A stretch of DNA of 64,000 bases, from contig NZ_CP022464.2 of NCBI RefSeq assembly GCF_002234575.2, positions 5,084,001-5,148,000 of the forward strand, given 5' to 3'. The notes beneath the pieces are model-generated. The model ran no database searches and had not been told where the DNA came from. It was given only the letters and a program-made list of their open reading frames with translations. Position numbers and translations under genes: made by a program. Position 1 is the first letter of the stretch, and each line of letters begins with the position of its first letter. The stretch comes from Enterocloster bolteae. Lineage in GTDB: Bacteria; Bacillota; Clostridia; Lachnospirales; Lachnospiraceae. Positions 16,948-25,152 of this stretch are shown here, piece by piece.

Positions 16948-17710
16948 GTCCCGCCCCCATTCTGAACTCTTTAGGCGTTTTCTGAAACTTACGACGGAAA
17001 CAGACGCTGAAATAGTTGGGATCCTCAATTCCAACCGCCGCGGATATCTCATAGTTTTTCATCTCTGTGGACAGGAGGAGGATTTTTGCCCGTTCCAACC
17101 GGAGATCAAGCAGATAATCCCTGAAATTCTCTCCAAAAGTCTTTTTAAACAGCGTACTTAAATAGCTGAGACTGTAGCCCAGCTGCTCAGCCATCGCACC
17201 AAGGGAGAAGCCGGGATCGGCCAGATGCTGTTCCAGCACATCGGCCAACTGACCTTTTACCCCCGCATCGCTGTCACTGCCTGCAATCCGGGCCAACTGT
17301 CCAACCGCCTGGCGCACAGCGGCAAAACCTTCCGCATCCTTTTTCTTTTCAATCAGGCGGAAAAGCAGTTTCTGCACATCGTTACGGGAAAGGGGCTTTA
17401 ACGCATAGTCATCCACACCAATCTTGATGGCGCGGATTGCGTAATCGAGATAGTCATAACCCGTAAGTATGGCTATTTTTACCGCAGGGTCCCGCTCCTT
17501 TGCCTGTCTGCAGAACTCAAGACCGTTCATTTTGGGCATATTGATATCGGCCAGAATGAGATCAACCTGGCTGGTTTCTATGATTTTCAAAGCACCTTCA
17601 CCATTTTCCGCCTCAAAATATTCTCCTATTCCAAGACCGTCAAAGTCGATGAACGCCCGGATTCCACGGCGGAGAATGCTCTCGTCGTCCACAACCAGCA
17701 GGTTATACAT
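16937..17710 (-). CDS. YesN-type response regulator (receiver + AraC HTH)
   Basis: A 257-residue protein. Receiver domain ~1-120 with LVVDDESILRRG, phospho-Asp55 in LILADINMPKMNG, and Lys in YALKPLSR. C-terminal AraC-type double HTH (~150-255: SLGAMAEQLGYSLSYLSTLF and VGIEDPNYFSVCFRRKFQ). GAAGGAGG precedes the ATG. It lies 156 bp downstream of msrAB on the same strand, so the system may be co-transcribed with, and control, the methionine-sulfoxide repair genes. Confidence 0.93.
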   Translation of the reverse strand: MYNLLVVDDESILRRGIRAFIDFDGLGIGEYFEAENGEGALKIIETSQVDLILADINMPKMNGLEFCRQAKERDPAVKIAILTGYDYLDYAIRAIKIGVDDYALKPLSRNDVQKLLFRLIEKKKDAEGFAAVRQAVGQLARIAGSDSDAGVKGQLADVLEQHLADPGFSLGAMAEQLGYSLSYLSTLFKKTFGENFRDYLLDLRLERAKILLLSTEMKNYEISAAVGIEDPNYFSVCFRRKFQKTPKEFRMGAGHGR

Positions 17711-17866
17711 ACCGATTCCTCCTTCATGGCACGTTTATAACTGTTTTTAACAGCTGTTTTTTAAGTCTATTATACAACGCCGGGACCAACGGTACAAGAC
17801 CGTCAGCCCCGGTGTCAAACATTTCAAAGTCTTTTTAATCGTGAATTCTAAGGTCATCGTACCGTA

Positions 17867-19063
17867 TCAGTCGAAAATGGATTTTAAAAATCCATAGCCT
17901 TCCGCCTCCAAGTCCCCATATGGAATGAACCGGATTGAAGCGCTGTTGATACAATAGCGAAGCCCTCCTAACTCCCTGGGACCGTCGTCAAAGACGTGGC
18001 CTAAATGGGTATCCCCGGCCCGGCTGCGTACCTCAGTGCGCACCATGTTAAAGCTGGTGTCCTGGTTCTCCTTTACCACATCAGCTATAATGGGTTTGGA
18101 AAAGCTGGGCCATCCGCAGCCGGATTCAAACTTATCAACAGAACTGAACAGCGGCTCTCCGGTCACAACATCCACATAAAGTCCTTTTTCAAAAGTACTG
18201 CTATACTCGTTCGTATACGGACGCTCTGTATCTCCCATCTGTGTCACCCTGTACTGAATATCAGTGAGCGTTTCTTTCAGTTTGGCATCGCTCGGTACAG
18301 GATAATCCTCCACTTTTATGAGGCTGGCCACATCAGCCATATCAAGTCCGCTTTCCCTGATGAACTCGTCGGCGTCATTTAAATCGATGTGACAGTAGCC
18401 GCCCGGGTTTTTATCCAGGTAGTCCTGATGATAGTCCTCTGCCATATAGAAATTGCTCAGCGGCAGTACCTCTGTGGCGATGGGGGAACTGTATTTTTCC
18501 TCCTGTCTGGCCACGGCGGCTTTGGCGATTGCCTGGTCGGCTTCATCCACATAGTAGATGCCGGTACGGTACTGGCTTCCCCGGTCATTTCCCTGCCGAT
18601 TTACGCTGGTGGGATCCACCACCTTGAAAAAGCCATCCAACAGCTGATCCGTTGAGATGCGGGAGGTATCATAAACCACCTTCACCGTCTCGGCGTGGCC
18701 GGTGTTGTTGTAGCACACCTCCTTGTAGGACGGATTTTCCGTGTTTCCGTTGGCATACCCCACATCGGTGCTGCTCACACCGGGGAGCTTCTTTACATAA
18801 GCTTCAATCCCCCAAAAGCATCCTCCCGCCAAATAAATCGTGTGTAAATCCTCCCCACTTATCATCATGTCCTCCTGTTCTGCTGTCAATTTTTTCTCCT
18901 TTCCGCTGTCCATCACGCTATCATCCATGGACAGACTTTCCGTTTCTCTTTTGGCGCCGGCCGCCATTCCTGCCTCGGCGGCAGAGGCGGAACACCCGGC
19001 CAATGTGAGGATGGCCGCAGCCAAAAGAAACACTCCTGCTGATCTTACTGAATTCTTCTTCAT
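17867..19063 (-). CDS. msrAB: Bifunctional peptide methionine sulfoxide reductase MsrAB, lipoprotein
   Basis: A 398-residue secreted lipoprotein: signal peptide with lipobox LAGC (Cys24). The MsrA domain (~75-235) has the catalytic GGCFWG motif and EDYHQDYLDKNPGGYCH; the MsrB domain (~255-395) has SGCGWPSF, HLGHVFDDGP and the catalytic Cys in RYCINSASIRF. It repairs both S- and R-methionine sulfoxide in surface proteins. Linker residues 35-70 are low complexity. The upstream thioredoxin-like protein and CcdA would supply electrons from the cytoplasm, as in the streptococcal CcdA-Etrx-MsrAB arrangement (family knowledge). Confidence 0.95.
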   Translation of the reverse strand: MKKNSVRSAGVFLLAAAILTLAGCSASAAEAGMAAGAKRETESLSMDDSVMDSGKEKKLTAEQEDMMISGEDLHTIYLAGGCFWGIEAYVKKLPGVSSTDVGYANGNTENPSYKEVCYNNTGHAETVKVVYDTSRISTDQLLDGFFKVVDPTSVNRQGNDRGSQYRTGIYYVDEADQAIAKAAVARQEEKYSSPIATEVLPLSNFYMAEDYHQDYLDKNPGGYCHIDLNDADEFIRESGLDMADVASLIKVEDYPVPSDAKLKETLTDIQYRVTQMGDTERPYTNEYSSTFEKGLYVDVVTGEPLFSSVDKFESGCGWPSFSKPIIADVVKENQDTSFNMVRTEVRSRAGDTHLGHVFDDGPRELGGLRYCINSASIRFIPYGDLEAEGYGFLKSIFD

Positions 19064-19098
19064 GATCTGCTCCTTTCGCGTCGATCCGCTGTTTTTAA

Positions 19099-19680
19099 TC
19101 AGTTTATTGCCTCAAATGTACTCTTAATGGTTTCGTTATCAGCGTGGCCCGGAGCCAGGCTTATGAGAACACCGTCCGAACCGATATACTCGGAGGTAGG
19201 GAATCCCCGGACGCCTGCCCTGTTTGTATATACGCCATCGATATCCAGCAATACCGTGATGTTCTCCGTATGTTCGACGCCGGCAAACCAGGTTTTAAAG
19301 TCCTCATCGTTCTTCTCCCCTTTGCTGCCCGGAGCTACAATGGTCAGTACCTTAAACCCGTTGTCCTCTGCGGAAAGAGTGTTGATGTCTTCCAGCCCGC
19401 CCAGACAGATTGGACACCAGGAGGCCCAATACTTGATATAGACCTTCTCACCGGCAAAGTCAGACAGTTTTACCGTATTTCCATTTAAATCCATCATCTC
19501 AAAATCGGGCGCCGGATTACCCTTATTCATTTTTTTTGTATCCATGTTCCTATCCACCCCGCTGCCCATCTCTTCACTATTTACCATAGGAAATGCATTT
19601 CGCGGTTTCCTGGCGCCATACGCGGCAAATGCAAAAAACGCGAGGCACAGAACCGGTATGATGAAGTATTTTCGTTTCAT
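19099..19680 (-). CDS. TlpA/ResA-like membrane-anchored thioredoxin
   Basis: A 193-residue protein with one N-terminal hydrophobic segment (residues ~5-20, signal anchor) and a thioredoxin fold: PAPDFEMMDLNGNTVKLSDF, the redox motif WCPIC in YWASWCPICLGGL, and GFPTSEYIG with the cis-Pro. It probably accepts electrons from CcdA and reduces MsrAB outside the membrane. Gene order ccdA-tlpA-msrAB with 22- and 35-bp gaps supports one operon. Confidence 0.92.
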   Translation of the reverse strand: MKRKYFIIPVLCLAFFAFAAYGARKPRNAFPMVNSEEMGSGVDRNMDTKKMNKGNPAPDFEMMDLNGNTVKLSDFAGEKVYIKYWASWCPICLGGLEDINTLSAEDNGFKVLTIVAPGSKGEKNDEDFKTWFAGVEHTENITVLLDIDGVYTNRAGVRGFPTSEYIGSDGVLISLAPGHADNETIKSTFEAIN

Positions 19681-19702
19681 AGTATCATCCGCCCTTTCTT
19701 CT

Positions 19703-20401
19703 TTAATTAATCAGCATTAATATCTTATCCAGATTATCGGTCATCAGGAGTATCCCCATCATGATAATGACAACTCCCCCTGCAGCTTTGATTTTGCCCA
19801 AGTGCTTATTGAGCTTTTTTATTCTCTGCAGCAGCACATCTGAAAAAAGTGCCAGTATCAGAAATGGAATCAGGAAGCCCAGGGAATAAACAGCCATCAG
19901 AAAACCGCCATAGAACGGCCGGCTGCTTGTGGCCGAAAGTCCCAGGATTGCACCCAGCACAGGACCGATACAGGGTGTCCAGCCAAAGCTGAATGTCAGT
20001 CCCAGAAGGAACACACCAAAGTAATCGCTTCGATGAGAACGCTTTAAATTCACTTTTTTCTCATAGGAGAGCCATTTGATATGAATCAGTCCCGTCTGAT
20101 GAAGCCCCAGAACAATCACAATCAATCCTATCGCAGTCATAAAAAAACTGCTTCCTATGATGGATCCCAATGCCCCGGCCCCGAAACCGAGAATGATAAA
20201 ACAGGTGGAAATACCTGCTACAAACAGGCAGCTCTTAAACAATGTCCGTATCCTTCTCTGAAAAATATCCTCCTGTGCCGCCCCGCTGCCCGCGGAAAAA
20301 ACGGAAATATATACAGGAAGCAGCGGGACGATACAGGGAGAAAAGAATGACAGCAGTCCCGCCGTCAGCACCGTACCCAGATAAAGTGTTTGTGCAGCCA
20401 T
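19703..20401 (-). CDS. ccdA: CcdA-type transmembrane electron carrier
   Basis: A 232-residue protein with about six membrane helices. The paired redox cysteines are in LLSFFSPCIVPLLP and FGWTPCIGPVLGAIL. It passes thiol electrons from cytoplasmic thioredoxin across the membrane to the TlpA-like protein. The ATG at 20401 has AAAGGAG about 10 nt upstream; an eight-codon extension of the frame lacks such a site. First gene of the sulfoxide-repair operon. Confidence 0.93.
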   Translation of the reverse strand: MAAQTLYLGTVLTAGLLSFFSPCIVPLLPVYISVFSAGSGAAQEDIFQRRIRTLFKSCLFVAGISTCFIILGFGAGALGSIIGSSFFMTAIGLIVIVLGLHQTGLIHIKWLSYEKKVNLKRSHRSDYFGVFLLGLTFSFGWTPCIGPVLGAILGLSATSSRPFYGGFLMAVYSLGFLIPFLILALFSDVLLQRIKKLNKHLGKIKAAGGVVIIMMGILLMTDNLDKILMLIN

Positions 20402-21039
20402 ATACAATCCTCTCCTTTCGTTCATTTTCTTTTCCTTGTATGCTTATTCTAATCCTTTGGCGCCAGGTTTGTAATAGGTTCATTTATGGTGTTTCTTTGA
20501 TTTTTTGTGTTAAATAAAACATGGAATACAGTTCAAAAGTTTTATTGTAGACGACTTGGTTTTTGCCGGATCATCCGCTTCGATTGATTGATAAAGCAAC
20601 TGATTGGAGTTTCATCTACGGTCTGGTGCGGAATCAATACTCTCTGGATGCAGGACGGCCAACTGTAATATTTGTCCGAATAACGAAGTGTTGGAATACA
20701 GAGCAACATACCGTGAGGAGTATCGGGAGTACAAAAGCTGTGGGCATGTGTGTGAAAGCTGCCCTTATCTTTCCCAATACAGGGAGCCGCGACCATGTAA
20801 AAACGGTGACGCGCCACATCTGGGTACCATACATGGAGATGTGCGAAGATATTCGTCATTCCACAGGAATGAACGAACTATATGCGCTGCGGATAAACCA
20901 TAGAGAGATTGTTTGGAACAGCAAAAGAGAATCATGGCTTCCGGTATACGCAGATGATAGGGAAGGCCCGGAAGGAGATGAAGCAGGGCTGATGTTTGCG
21001 TGCATGAATCTGAAGAAGCTGGCAAAATGGTTAAAAAAG

Positions 21040-22523
21040 GAGTCTGTGAAAGTTTTTCTGTAATTAAAGATTTATAAGGTCTTCTATGATAAAATAAAAA
21101 TCATAGGAGGCCTTTTTATTATGGCAAGAGAAAAGAAATCTGTACACAAAGTGCAAATGACGGATGGAAAGCGAAACATCATCCGGCAGCTTCTTGAGGA
21201 GTATGAGATTGAATCTGCCCAGGACATTCAGGATGCCCTCAAAGATCTACTGGGCGGTACCATCAAAGAGATGATGGAATCCGAGATGGACGAGCATCTT
21301 GGCTATCGCAAGTCAGAACGTTCCGATTGCGATGACTATCGCAATGGCTATAAAACCAAACAGGTGAATAGCAGCTATGGAAGCATGAAAGTCGAAGTCC
21401 CACAGGACCGTAACTCCACCTTTGAACCACAGGTGGTAAAGAAACGCCAGAAAGATATCTCTGATATCGATCACAAGATCATATCCATGTACGCTAAAGG
21501 GATGACAACACGGCAGATCTCGGAAACACTGGAGGATATCTACGGCTTCGAGGCCTCCGAAGGCTTCATTTCGGATGTGACGGATAAGCTTCTGCCCCAG
21601 ATTGAAGACTGGCAGAACCGCCCCCTTTCCGATGTCTATCCGGTGCTTTATATCGATGCAATCCACTATTCTGTACGGGATAACGGCGTGATCCGTAAGC
21701 TGGCGGCCTATGTTGTACTGGGGATTAATTCAGATGGTTTAAAAGAGGTTCTGACCATCGAGGTTGGCGAAAATGAGAGTGCCAAGTACTGGCTTTCCGT
21801 TCTGAACGGTTTAAAAAACCGTGGAGTAAAAGACATCCTGCTCCTCTGTGCCGATGGACTGACAGGGATAAAGGAAGCGATAGCCGCTGCCTTTCCAAAG
21901 ACGGAATACCAGAGGTGCATTGTCCATCAGGTGCGGAATACGTTAAAATACGTATCAGACAAGGACCGTAAGCTCTTTGCGGCAGATCTCAAAACGATTT
22001 ACCAGGCGCCAACAGAAGAGAAGGCATTAGAAGCCTTGGAGCGGGGCACAAAAAAATGGTCAGAAAAGTACCCGAATTCCATGAAAAGCTGGCACCAGAA
22101 CTGGGACGCGATCATCCCCATCTTTAAGTTTTCAACGACTGTACGCAAGGTTATATATACCACGAACGCAATCGAAAGCCTGAACGCCACATACCGGAAG
22201 CTGAATCGTCAGAGGAGCGTGTTTCCAAGCGATACAGCCCTTTTAAAAGCGCTGTACTTGTCAACATTTGAAGCAACAAAGAAGTGGACGATGCCAATCC
22301 GCAACTGGGGCCAGGTATATGGGGAACTGAGCCTCATGTATGAGGGCCGACTGCCGATGTAAGAGAATCCAGGACCGTTCAAACCAGACGGGAATCCGCC
22401 TGGTCTTGACATATGCAGTATTGTGCGGTATATATAAACCAAGGGCTGAACGCTCATAGAGAAGCTTTCAGCCCTGCCATTATCATAGAAGAGCTGCTTT
22501 TACAGAGATTTCTTCACACACTC
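21040..22523 (+). mobile_element. Complete IS256-family element with 8-bp target duplication
   Basis: Bounded by imperfect terminal inverted repeats: GAGTCTGTGAAAGTTTTTCT at 21040 and, read from the other strand, GAGTGTGTGAAGAAATCTCT from 22523. Both are followed inward by CTTCTATGATAA-like sequence. The 8-bp target duplication TAAAAAAG is intact at 21032-21039 and 22524-22531, matching IS256 habit and implying a fairly recent insertion. It landed in an already decayed IS1182-type transposase. Confidence 0.92.
21121..22362 (+). CDS. IS256-family transposase
   Basis: A 413-residue mutator-type DDE transposase. Features: LGYRKSERSDCDDYRNGYKT in the N-terminal region, catalytic Asp in LYIDAIHYSVRDNG (~residue 178) and LLCADGLTGIKEAI (~244), the CIVHQVRNTLKYV motif, and catalytic Glu in TTNAIESLNATYRKLNRQR. 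TAGGAGG precedes the ATG. Full length, so the element is probably active. Confidence 0.96.
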   Translation: MAREKKSVHKVQMTDGKRNIIRQLLEEYEIESAQDIQDALKDLLGGTIKEMMESEMDEHLGYRKSERSDCDDYRNGYKTKQVNSSYGSMKVEVPQDRNSTFEPQVVKKRQKDISDIDHKIISMYAKGMTTRQISETLEDIYGFEASEGFISDVTDKLLPQIEDWQNRPLSDVYPVLYIDAIHYSVRDNGVIRKLAAYVVLGINSDGLKEVLTIEVGENESAKYWLSVLNGLKNRGVKDILLLCADGLTGIKEAIAAAFPKTEYQRCIVHQVRNTLKYVSDKDRKLFAADLKTIYQAPTEEKALEALERGTKKWSEKYPNSMKSWHQNWDAIIPIFKFSTTVRKVIYTTNAIESLNATYRKLNRQRSVFPSDTALLKALYLSTFEATKKWTMPIRNWGQVYGELSLMYEGRLPM

Positions 22524-22561
22524 TAAAAAAGCAAAAAAATAGCCGTCAAAACGATGGATAG

Positions 22562-22879
22562 CTGACACCATCCGCATATTCCCTATTGTATGGATGATAT
22601 AATTCTTAACCAAATTAATCCAAGATACTATGTGCTTCATCATTTGAGGGACATCATTACCTACATGCTTAAAGTATCAATTCCCTGCGTCGTAGACGTC
22701 ATAGCCTCGTCCAGCCTCTCTGCCTCCCGGACAAAGACATGCAAAATATCAAACGCTTCCGGAACATCTGCAAGTGTACAAACACTTACACAGTAATTAA
22801 TCCATGGAAATCTTTTCGTCATCCGATACACGATGGTCATTACATCAGGTTCTGACATCGGCATAAGGGTATAATACAT
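22562..22879. other. Unassigned region next to the vapD wreck
   Basis: About 320 bp. A minus-strand frame of 96 codons spans 22661-22951, but its first third is antisense to an inverted vapD piece. The remainder (EPDVMTIVYRMTKRFPWINY, then AFDILHVFVREAERLDEAMT) is protein-like but unrecognised; probably a gene fragment. Confidence 0.35.
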
Positions 22880-22970
22880 TATACAGAAGGGGACTGGCGT
22901 AATGCATACCATGATGTCAGGAACTTTTTTAAGAAAAATGGCTTGGAACATATCCAGGGCTCAGGATATT
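22880..22970 (+). pseudogene. Inverted internal fragment of vapD
   Basis: Read on the plus strand, it encodes YTEGDWRNAYHDVRNFFKKN followed by GLEHIQGSGY, the VapD continuation. In the second module (56425-56490) the matching DNA lies on the minus strand, collinear with the vapD start. Here it is flipped against the vapD 5' end that begins at 23026, so a short inversion destroyed the gene. Confidence 0.72.
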
Positions 22971-23026
22971 TTCAATGCGTTTGTATCCAAGTCAAAATTT
23001 ATCCCTTTCTTTTGCCCACTATTCAT
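22966..23026 (-). pseudogene. vapD: 5' end of a VapD-type endoribonuclease gene
   Basis: The first ~20 codons (MNSGQKKGINFDLDTNALKI) of a VapD-family protein, a Cas2-like ribonuclease and toxin in some bacteria. The ATG follows the stop of the 95-residue upstream gene by 3 bp. The frame is cut where an inverted vapD fragment begins. Confidence 0.7.
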
Positions 23027-23029
23027 ATA

Positions 23030-23317
23030 CTAATTCCTCAGAAACCCTGTAAGCAGGTTTTCTTTTGCTGAACCATTATACCATGTACACTCCTTTAAAT
23101 TCTCTGCAAGCTCTGGTGTTTGCTTCAGTGCAAAAATTGCGGCCCAAAAACGTCCGTAATCCTCCTCCCTCCCTTTATCTTCATAGACCCGGACCAGCGC
23201 TCTGTCCACGCAGTTTAAATCCTCAGACTCAAATATTTCGTCCACTTTATCATAAAGCTGTTCCAGGATATCCTGTTCCAGCCTATCTGTATCAAAGCTC
23301 AACTTAACTTTGAACAT
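23030..23317 (-). CDS. Putative VapD partner protein (95 residues)
   Basis: A small acidic protein beginning FKVKLSFDTDRLEQDILEQL and containing CVDRALVRVYEDKGREEDYG. ATG 23317 is chosen because GGGAGG lies 8 nt upstream; the frame extends 12 codons further. It ends 3 bp before the vapD start in both modules, so it is the candidate antitoxin or partner of VapD (inference from position only; no family recognised). It remains intact although vapD is broken here. A near-identical copy is at 56553-56840. Confidence 0.65.
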   Translation of the reverse strand: MFKVKLSFDTDRLEQDILEQLYDKVDEIFESEDLNCVDRALVRVYEDKGREEDYGRFWAAIFALKQTPELAENLKECTWYNGSAKENLLTGFLRN

Positions 23318-23390
23318 CTTTATGTCCTCCCTTCCTGATACTGTCAATTCCATTTATCATTTACAAAAACCTTATTGTTTTTAATTCTTC

Positions 23391-23480
23391 TTTATAGCCT
23401 ACGGTTGTTCTTATATTTTATGATTCCGGGTACCCATTAGCAATATTAACCTCCAGGGCCTGTCAAACACCTGTCAAACG
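23391..23480. repeat. Dispersed spacer repeat (copy in module 1)
   Basis: A 90-bp non-coding sequence between the terminal recombinase gene and the 95-residue gene, shared with 56912-57000 and with the isolated copy at 6583-6669. It ends in a tandem pair of 11-mers, CCTGTCAAACA and CCTGTCAAACG. Confidence 0.75.
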
Positions 23481-23523
23481 ATTTCCATTTTAATAACTGT
23501 ATATCTTCTAATCCTTCTCTCGT

Positions 23524-25152
23524 TTACAGATTCACGTCCAACATCATACCTGTCCTTAGCTGGATTTGAAGTTTGTTTTTCGATATCACACGTATCTCCC
23601 GGACGATCTGCCGTATGAAGATATTATCAAATTCGGCTCCTGAGGTCCCGCCTGTCTCACATATGATTCGGCTGACTTCCTGGTCCAGATATTCATACTC
23701 GTCCCTTATCTTTTCCTGCTCTCGTATGCTTTCCCTCCTCTTCTTTAGTTCGCTTATCTGTAATCCCAGCTTTCGCATTCGGTCACTGTACCAGTTCTCA
23801 CCACCATGTTCCCTGGCTGCCATGCCCACATAGTCCATAAGCTGGTCTCGCAGTTCCTCTATAGTTTTATCAATCTCTTCCTCTGTGCACGCTCCTCCAA
23901 CAACCTTGGCAGCCCGGAGGATATCTTCCTTTACCCCGTTTAAGAAGTTTTCTTCCTCCTGGTCAATTGACAGGCTGTGCAGCTTTCCCATGATTGCTTC
24001 CTGAATGACTTCCTCCTTTAACGTAGGGGATTCATGGCACCGCTTCGTCCCATGCTCCAGACGGTTGATGCAGCGCCATACGATTACCTTCTTCCCATTT
24101 TTTGCCCAGGTTGTCCTGCGGTAATGGCCTCCGCATTCATTGCACACCATGATTCCGGTCAGTGCATATTTAGAACTATATACGCCCTGGGCCGTCTTCC
24201 CTTTCCTGGTTCCGGCTTTTTTTAACGAGGAGCGTCGGGCAATCTCCTCCTGTATCTTATAATAGACGGTCTTCGGGATGATTGCCTCATGATGATTCTT
24301 CACATAGTACTGCTTCTGCTGGCCCGAGTTCTTCACTCTCCGTTTGGTCAGGTAGTCCGCTGTGAACGTCTTTTGTAACAGCACATCCCCCATGATTTTT
24401 TCATTGGTCAGTATGTTGTAGATGGTACCCGTACTCCATGTTTTCTTACCTGTGGTGGTCTCTATCCCTGCGTCCTCCAGTCTGTGCTTGATTCGTTCCA
24501 GGCTGTCCCCGTCCAGAAACCACCGGGCCATGTTTCGGATAACAGCCGCTTCCTTCTCCACGATGCACATCTCTCCGGTTGGCGCCTTCCTGAATCCATA
24601 GCTTCTCTGTCTTGTGGATTCCCCCTTTTCAAACTTTCTCGCATACCCCCACTTGACGTTGGTGCTGATAGCCCGGCTTTCCTCCTGTGCCTGGCTGCTC
24701 AGGATGGTCAGTATCATTTCGGTTGAATCATCCAGGGTGTTAAGGTTTTCCTTCTCGAAGTACACGGCCACGTTCTTTTCCTTGAGCTTCCTCACCCAGG
24801 AGATGCAGTCCACCGTATTCCTGGCAAACCGGCTGATGGATTTCGTAATGACCATGTCCACCTTCCCCTTCAGACACTGATCCATCAGCTGATTAAAATC
24901 ATCCCTGCGGAAGGTATTGGTCGCGCTGCGTCCATCATCCGCGAAGACACCGGCGAATATCCAGTTGGGATTCTGCATGATGTGCCTGGTATAATATTCA
25001 ATCTGTATGTCATAACTGGACTGCTGCTGTTCCAGCTCCGTGCTGACGCGGCAGTATGCCGCTACCCGCAGCTTCCGAATTTCTCGGGATGACTCATCTG
25101 TCGGGTTCCAGGTTGCCGGGATGACCTCTACGATTCGTTCCGCCCTTGGCAC
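23524..25152 (-). CDS. Large serine recombinase (first of triad by position, complete)
   Basis: A 542-residue site-specific recombinase. Resolvase domain (~25-175) with the nucleophile Ser in AAYCRVSTELEQQ and the arginine motif SISRFARNT; Recombinase domain (~185-290, AVIRNMARWFLDGDSLERIK); zinc ribbon (MVCNECGGHYRRT, then a second Cys pair, ~335-380); C-terminal coiled coil. The start is taken as GTG 25152 because copy 2 has ATG at the same codon and AAAGGAGG precedes it. The gene overlaps the 3' end of the middle recombinase by 59 bp, so the two are coupled. Confidence 0.92.
   Translation of the reverse strand: MPRAERIVEVIPATWNPTDESSREIRKLRVAAYCRVSTELEQQQSSYDIQIEYYTRHIMQNPNWIFAGVFADDGRSATNTFRRDDFNQLMDQCLKGKVDMVITKSISRFARNTVDCISWVRKLKEKNVAVYFEKENLNTLDDSTEMILTILSSQAQEESRAISTNVKWGYARKFEKGESTRQRSYGFRKAPTGEMCIVEKEAAVIRNMARWFLDGDSLERIKHRLEDAGIETTTGKKTWSTGTIYNILTNEKIMGDVLLQKTFTADYLTKRRVKNSGQQKQYYVKNHHEAIIPKTVYYKIQEEIARRSSLKKAGTRKGKTAQGVYSSKYALTGIMVCNECGGHYRRTTWAKNGKKVIVWRCINRLEHGTKRCHESPTLKEEVIQEAIMGKLHSLSIDQEEENFLNGVKEDILRAAKVVGGACTEEEIDKTIEELRDQLMDYVGMAAREHGGENWYSDRMRKLGLQISELKKRRESIREQEKIRDEYEYLDQEVSRIICETGGTSGAEFDNIFIRQIVREIRVISKNKLQIQLRTGMMLDVNL

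Larger units (their letters stand above)
20536..22561 (+). pseudogene. IS1182-type transposase wreck, interrupted by an IS256 element
   Basis: Three frame-shifted pieces of one transposase. The N-terminal piece (LPDHPLRLIDKATDWSFIYG) is followed directly by the Cys-rich piece (ICPNNEVLEYRATYREEYRE, then CESCPYLSQ) after loss of the central catalytic region; a third frame (TVTRHIWVPYMEMCEDIRHS) reaches LKKLAKWLKK at 21039. The reading frame resumes after the IS256 element at 22532 and stops at 22561. Internal deletion and frameshifts make it inactive. Confidence 0.75.
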
